In this document: piece after piece, positions 59,201 to 64,000 of the stretch
How the letters are laid out: each line of letters starts with the position of its first letter
Position numbering within the stretch: position 1 is the first letter of the stretch
From: Pegea sp. RAD2-039
Taxonomy: Eukaryota; Chordata; Thaliacea; Salpida; Salpidae
Assembly (NCBI GenBank): GCA_034620365.1
Contig: JAQGEQ010000151.1
Location: 182,118 to 246,117 of the forward strand
DNA length: 64,000 nt
Direction: 5' to 3'
Position numbers and translations under genes: made by a program
Notes under the pieces: generated by a model
The model's input: only the letters and a program-made list of their open reading frames with translations
The model's database searches: none
Told to the model about the DNA's origin: nothing

Positions 59201-61723
59201 AGTCATGATCATCATATGTGTATGCGACCTCCTGTGAGTTATACTGCTGCGACGTCATCAATGACGTCATCACGTGTTTGTGACAGACGAAAGAGTTTGA
59301 AGAAGGAAGCAAAGGTCTGAGACAGTTTCATGAGTTACTTTTTAATCCGACTTTTTTGTCGGTGTTGGTTGAAACGTGGGAAGAACAACGTCAGAGCTTC
59401 ACGACGCGCGATAAAGCTTATGTCGCGTCGCTTCTTACTGTAGCACTTCATCATGACCTTGATTACTTTACTAGGTATTTACTACCATCTAGTGATGATC
59501 TGAATAATTTGAGAATATTTACAGAACTGTAAAAGAGCTTGTGATGAAATTGATTGAGAGGAACTTGGAGAAAAATCCAAAATTGATCTTTCGAAGGTTA
59601 GTATCTCAAAGACCTTTTTTTTGATTCCTTTTTTTTTTTTGCATGTTTGTAATGAATTTTTTATTTTATTTTTTTTTTATTGAAATTTGGATTTTCTACT
59701 TTGAAGAAATGATTCAATAGCCGACCGATGTCTTAGCAACTGGCTCTACATCACACTCTATCCAACTCTGCGGGTAATTGCTTTGAGACATTTTGTCTCT
59801 TTGCTGTTTTGCCTTCTCACTTTTTTGTTCCTTTTTTTTTTGTTGAACGATTTTTGAGTTTTTCAACAAGTTGTCACGTGACATAAACTCATTGGTTTGA
59901 TTTGATAGAAAAAAACTGGAAAGATGATTTTTATGTTGCTGAAAGCAATCAAGCAACAAGTAAGTAAAGGACCGTTGGATGCAGTTAGTGGCAAGGCTAT
60001 GTACACTTTAAGTGACGACCGGTTGCTAAAAGAAGACATTCCAAACAGAAACCTGGTCAGTTACAAACTTTGAAACCATCATCGATTTATGAAACATCTT
60101 TTTCTTTCTTAGACTTTATTCATCAAGCAAAATTGTCCTTCTACTGATGATGAACCTGCCATTGTCAAAGTGTTGTCATGTGATTCAGTCGCGCAAGTAA
60201 GTTGCTAGGCAACCAACTAACTAACCAGCTGATTGGTACTTGTAGGTCAAAGAAAAGGTGATGGACGTGGTGTACAAACGTTTACCTTTTTCACAAAGAC
60301 CTCGTGCTGATGAACTTGACTTAGGTTTGTTTTCTCTTCCATCTTAGTGACCTACTTCATCAAATCCTCATCTACAGAATGGCATAATGGTCGAAGTGGT
60401 CAATTAGTCCTGCCCATCGATGGTCGACAAACTGAACGAAATTCGAGATGGAGTCGTTTGTATACCATCTCTGATTACAGAGTTGAAAGTAACGCGACGC
60501 TTGCTCTCGTTGCTAAGCAATCACATCATCAAAGCTCTTCAGTGAGTGATGCAGATGACAAAGATTTGTGTAAAGAGACTTTTACAGGACATCCAAGATA
60601 CATCTGCTGCTCCATCAGTTCATAGTGTTGATACAACTGTCCTTACTCCAATGCTATCTGAAGAAAATGGAACTCGTCTCTATCATCTTGTAAATCCAAT
60701 CTCTACTTGCTCCTCATCTTCATCAACTTCTTCATTTGTAGGTGAAGTGTACAGATGAAACAGAACAAAATCGGCAAAGTTCAATCAATCGTGATCGCCC
60801 TAAATATATCCCTGAAATCTACCTCCTTCGTTTGATCAACATGAAGGTCTTCTTCTTCTTCATCTTCATCTCACTCACTCCGTTTCCTTCAGGGTATCCT
60901 CCAGAAGTATGTGCAAGATGTAATCAACAGTATCTTCGACGAGAAGCAGATTCCACTTCCAGTTCGCTATTTGTTCGATTTTCTTGATAACATCGCAGCC
61001 ACAAATGAGATCACTGATCCCAGCATCCTACATCTTTGGAAGACTAACAGGTATCTTCTTCATCCTTAGATCTGATCTCTAAATCTTCTTTCATCAGCTT
61101 GCCTTGTAAATTTTGGGTAACAATTCTGAAAAACCCTGAATATGTGTTTGACATCGAGAAGCCAGATACGATTTCATCATCAATGGCTGTAATCACACAA
61201 ACTTTCATTGATGCTTGTGCAGTTACAGAACAACGCCCCACCAAGGTTCACTCAATCCACATCAACATCTTCTTCTTAATCTTTATATTTTCAGGATTCT
61301 CCAATCAATAAGCAACTTTATGCCAAAGAGATTCCTACTTATATGGCGATGGTTCAAGATTACTACAAAAATATCAAGGAGTCGTCTCTCGTCCCTGAGA
61401 TTGAGATGAAAGTCTTCTTAGACAACATCCAGCAGGTAAAAGAAGATCATGAGATCTAGTGATGACATTTTTTGTGATTTTAGGAGATTTGTTGTGAACT
61501 AGATGTTGATTTTGCTCTGAGTGACCTGTGGCCTTATGTCAACAAGTATTATGATGAGGTAAGAACTCTTTAGCGACGTTTAGTGTTCAAATGAAGATAA
61601 TATTTGATTTAGATCATAGAGAAGATGGATGAGGCGGACGCGTTGATTATGGCGGATGCTAAACAACTGTTGATGCAGACTTATAACTTGATGGAACATG
61701 GAAGTAACACCGAAAGCTCGTGA
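50279..61723 (+). CDS. Plexin (plexin-A-like), complete 41-exon gene
   Basis: Semaphorin receptor with a cytoplasmic Rap GAP. Exons: 50279-50454, 50525-50711, 50824-51026, 51391-51598, 51652-51844, 52040-52194, 52261-52347, 52402-52560, 52879-53007, 53211-53311, 53446-53587, 53822-53984, 54036-54265, 54643-54818, 54877-54937, 55065-55145, 55205-55387, 55698-55849, 55900-56004, 57322-57468, 57526-57664, 57717-57832, 58192-58339, 58391-58549, 58608-58731, 58784-58982, 59032-59233, 59287-59474, 59525-59596, 59707-59773, 59909-60055, 60113-60196, 60246-60324, 60378-60541, 60588-60689, 60742-60846, 60893-61050, 61098-61245, 61295-61435, 61484-61558, 61613-61723. The frame closes at 1921 aa. Order: signal peptide (1-20), sema (about 25-500), PSI1 (DPYCGWC), PSI2, PSI3 (YGCGWC), IPT repeats from about 879 (PRNGPVEGGTMLEIRGKNMG), one membrane helix near 1275-1297, then the GAP with a Rho-binding-domain insert (about 1533-1640). 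GAP landmarks are CLDYRSYVSNLFFPSHD, FRRND and LPCKFWVTILKNPE. The LPLRFW arginine of other plexins is Lys here. Introns 13, 19 and 22 hold tandem repeats. Confidence 0.93.
54353..54535. repeat. Five-copy tandem repeat of about 35 bp in plexin intron 13
   Basis: Five near-identical units of 34-36 bp, each starting TTGCTACAATCAAACTTTT and ending AAAGCTTGAATT. They differ almost only in the length of A and T runs, so the array is young. It sits in the 377-bp intron between exons 13 and 14 and does not touch a splice site. Confidence 0.95.
56017..57319. repeat. 17-bp minisatellite filling plexin intron 19
   Basis: About 76 tandem copies of a 17-bp unit, typically CTTCATCACTTCCTGAT, with T/C changes at a few positions (CCTCATCAC, CACTCCCTGAT) and a few 15-16-bp units. 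The array starts 12 nt after the donor and runs into the acceptor: the last unit reads CACTTCCTAG followed by the exon. A 17-bp unit cannot keep a reading frame, consistent with its intronic location. Each unit carries a branch-point-like CTGAT and a pyrimidine-rich stretch. Confidence 0.97.
57857..58162. repeat. 18-bp E-box minisatellite in plexin intron 22
   Basis: Seventeen copies of an 18-bp unit, typically CCACGTGACTAGTTGCTA, with a partial unit before it. Eleven units contain the palindrome CACGTG; three have CACGTC, and the others TACGTG, CATGTT and CACATG. Because 18 is a multiple of three, an antisense frame of 112 codons (repeating VATSH plus V, L or M) stays open, but this is a by-product of the repeat. 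The intron is 359 bp; without the 306-bp array it would be 53 bp. Confidence 0.97.
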
Positions 61724-64000
61724 CATTAAATAATAATCAACTTAACAGCTTATACTGACCATCAACAACAAACCAATCAACTTACTGATGTTCGACAAGT
61801 TCAATAAACAATCTGTTCTTTAATAACTGCTTCAACTGTTTTTGAAACTATTTCTCTTATTTATATACACAACTGAAACCTGAGCTCCTCTAATATTGCT
61901 TGCTATATCAAAACAGCTTATCGCTTTTTTTAGATTGAATCTAAAATGGAGAAATTATTAGTATTAAGAGTTGTGTTTGAAGTAATTAAATACTTTAAGA
62001 ATATTCCTGTAAATATATCGATCTTACATCAAGTTTAATGAAATTATTTTTCACTTTATTTTTTCAACAATTGTGTTACTTGAAAACTGTTATTAGCAGT
62101 TGTAATCATGTTTGTGTGTTTGAAAAGTATTGGAAACATTTTGTGCTTATTACTTACAATAAAATTTCCGGTTCCTCTTACTTTAATAAATGTTTCTGAA
62201 ATCAACTAATTATAGCTTGTATCTTTATTTCGTTGTTAGCTCTTCTAAATGACAATTTTAACTTTTTGTTTTCACTTCAAGTCAATAAATTAATGAACTT
62301 TCTCACTATTTTGTGAATAAACTTTTCAGTAATATTGTTAATATTAAACAGTATTTGAGAATTTCTATCTTAATAATTGTTAGATACAACAGATTAATTT
62401 ATCTTCAATGTTTAAAAATGCTTTATTGACAAACTTAAATATTTCAAATTTGAAGATTAAGTAGATATCTGAGACTAATCAAATGTTGAAAATATATAAA
62501 TCAACAAAACTTTATTTAAACATCACTTAGATGACATAATCGTACAAATATCCAGCAACTATTTCTTTTATTTCAAATCTTAGTAACATTTTATGTAATG
62601 AACTTTTACATTAATTTAAATGTTACAAAATCTATTTTATTTGTAAATTGTAAAGAAAAACAAAATACTTATATAACAAATTCGATAAATTCAAATTAAA
62701 TTTAGAAAGAAAATAATCTGCTTAAAATTTCATTTTTTTTACAAAATAATATTTTTTATCTAAAATATAACTTTTAATTTCATTTATTTTTGTCAAGTTT
62801 TAAAAAGAATTTTATTTGAAAATCTTTGAAACAGTTATAAAAAAGTTTTTTTTTCTATCCAATATTCAAGCCACTAAAAATTAAAAAAGCTTATAAAACT
62901 CCTAATTTATTCAATAATTATCGGTTGATTTAAATACAATTTTTGGTACAGAAAAAAACTATTCCAAAAGATTATACAAAGTTATATATTGAAATACTGA
63001 ATTGATCAATTATTTAACATTTATTTAAGAAAACTTGTTTGTTTGTTCAACATTATTCTAATTGTCTTTGAAAAAAGCTTGTTAATATCAATATAAGAAC
63101 TTATAAACATTAGATAATGTAGTTTTACAAAAATTGTAAGAAAAAAACATCTAAAATTAATCCCCAAAATAATACATCTATATATTTTATTATTAATATA
63201 ATAATCGTTATTTTAACTTCATTTATTTTTTAATTATAGTTTATTATATACTTATTTTAGTTTAACGATATTTATAATGAATATTTAGAAACAAACTTAA
63301 ATATAAAAGCCAACTAAAAAAGACTTTTTAAAATTCTTGTAAGAGTCATTAACCTTTTTTATTTGTTTAAAATGAAATCAAGGTTACAGCAGATCCCAAA
63401 AATAAATCCTTTTATCCAACAGTTTGATTTCAATTAAGTCTGAAATCACTTTTTTCTTAAAGTCGTTTTTAAACATATTTTTCAGGACTTATAATGGAAC
63501 AACTTTCTGTCAAAACAGAATAAGTCTTTAAGGATTAAAAATAACAAAACTACATCATTATACAAACTTATTCATAGATATTTAAGTAAAATGCTTTGCC
63601 AAATAATTCGTTTAATCACTAAAAAAGTTGACTCTTTGTTTCTTTGAGAAGTGATTTATTGTGTAGACAAGTTAGTCTTATCTTAACAAGTTCACATGTT
63701 GGTTATTTTACTTTTCTTTGAAATTTTACAAACTAAATTGCTAGATTGACCAAGCTGTATTTTCAAATTTATGTAATCTAAATGTATCGATTTACAGAAG
63801 TGCAGTTGGCATTTCAACACAAATTTCTTAAATGTTAATTGACTATTTATTTGTTTTAAGTGAAATCTAAACCTAATTAAATAATTATTTTTGGAAAAAA
63901 AATAACAATTGAAGCTTAAATTTTTTGACAGCAAATACCGATTTTGATCAAAAATTAAGTAAACAAAAAACGTAAAAAACTTGTCAAGTAAAATAAGACA
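61724..64000. other. Intergenic region downstream of plexin
   Basis: 2.3 kb to the window end. The first 100 bp hold the plexin 3' end with AATAAA at about 61,805. The rest is AT-rich with no gene recognised; a minus-strand frame at 63,692-63,934 has no protein-like features. Confidence 0.5.

Noticed and set aside
59707..59773. Acceptor at CAATAG (59,720) giving a premature stop in plexin
   Set aside because: Using the acceptor ending at 59,706 gives RNDSIADRCLSNWLY, which matches the conserved plexin GAP segment without a stop.

Overview
The window is a 64 kb piece of an AT-rich, compact animal nuclear genome. It has spliceosomal GT-AG introns, often only 46-60 nt long, no bacterial-style operons, and metazoan marker genes (a full-length plexin, cyclin K, ARMC6, NSA2, DTWD2-like, TAMM41). 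I cannot name the species. Strong splice-acceptor sequences just before several start codons, a gene nested in an intron and decayed LINE reverse-transcriptase fragments suit an invertebrate lineage such as a tunicate, a cnidarian or another early-branching animal. That placement is inference.

Layout. 0-5 kb: two convergent paralogues of alkyl-sulfatase-type metallo-beta-lactamases; the + copy is cut by the left window edge, the - copy is complete with a signal peptide. 6.4-12.5 kb: three tandem glutathione S-transferase genes on the + strand, four exons each, with identical intron phases. 12.5-22.3 kb: a gene desert with one stretch of possibly decayed coding sequence. 22.4-24.3 kb: an orphan seven-transmembrane receptor-like gene. 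26.8-27.2 kb: a LINE fragment. 27.5-31 kb: NSA2 (ribosome biogenesis) converging on a DTWD2-like tRNA-modifying enzyme. 33.8-34.9 kb: an intronless TAMM41 (mitochondrial CDP-diacylglycerol synthase). 35.2-41.8 kb: ARMC6, whose seventh intron carries an unrecognised three-exon gene on the opposite strand. 42.5-43.4 kb: a tRNA-Ser-like SINE relic and a pair of hairpins. 44.3-47.0 kb: cyclin K. 47.5-48.1 kb: a second LINE fragment. 50.3-61.7 kb: a complete 41-exon plexin. 61.7-64 kb: no gene seen.

The genes are mostly unrelated housekeeping or signalling genes and show no shared pathway. The only local families are the two alkyl-sulfatase-like genes and the three GSTs, both plausibly linked to handling xenobiotics or organic sulfates. 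All exon boundaries were read by eye from GT-AG sites, reading-frame continuity and recalled family alignments. The spliced frames close exactly (for example 1921 codons plus stop for plexin, 260 codons plus stop for NSA2), which is the main support for the models.

The best leads for follow-up lie in plexin. Two introns of the usual ~50 nt have been inflated by 17-bp and 18-bp minisatellites, and the second RasGAP arginine appears to be lysine. The other strong leads are the degenerate metal-binding motif in one alkyl-sulfatase paralogue, the nested gene, and the orphan receptor. I did not find anything I can honestly call a new biological system.
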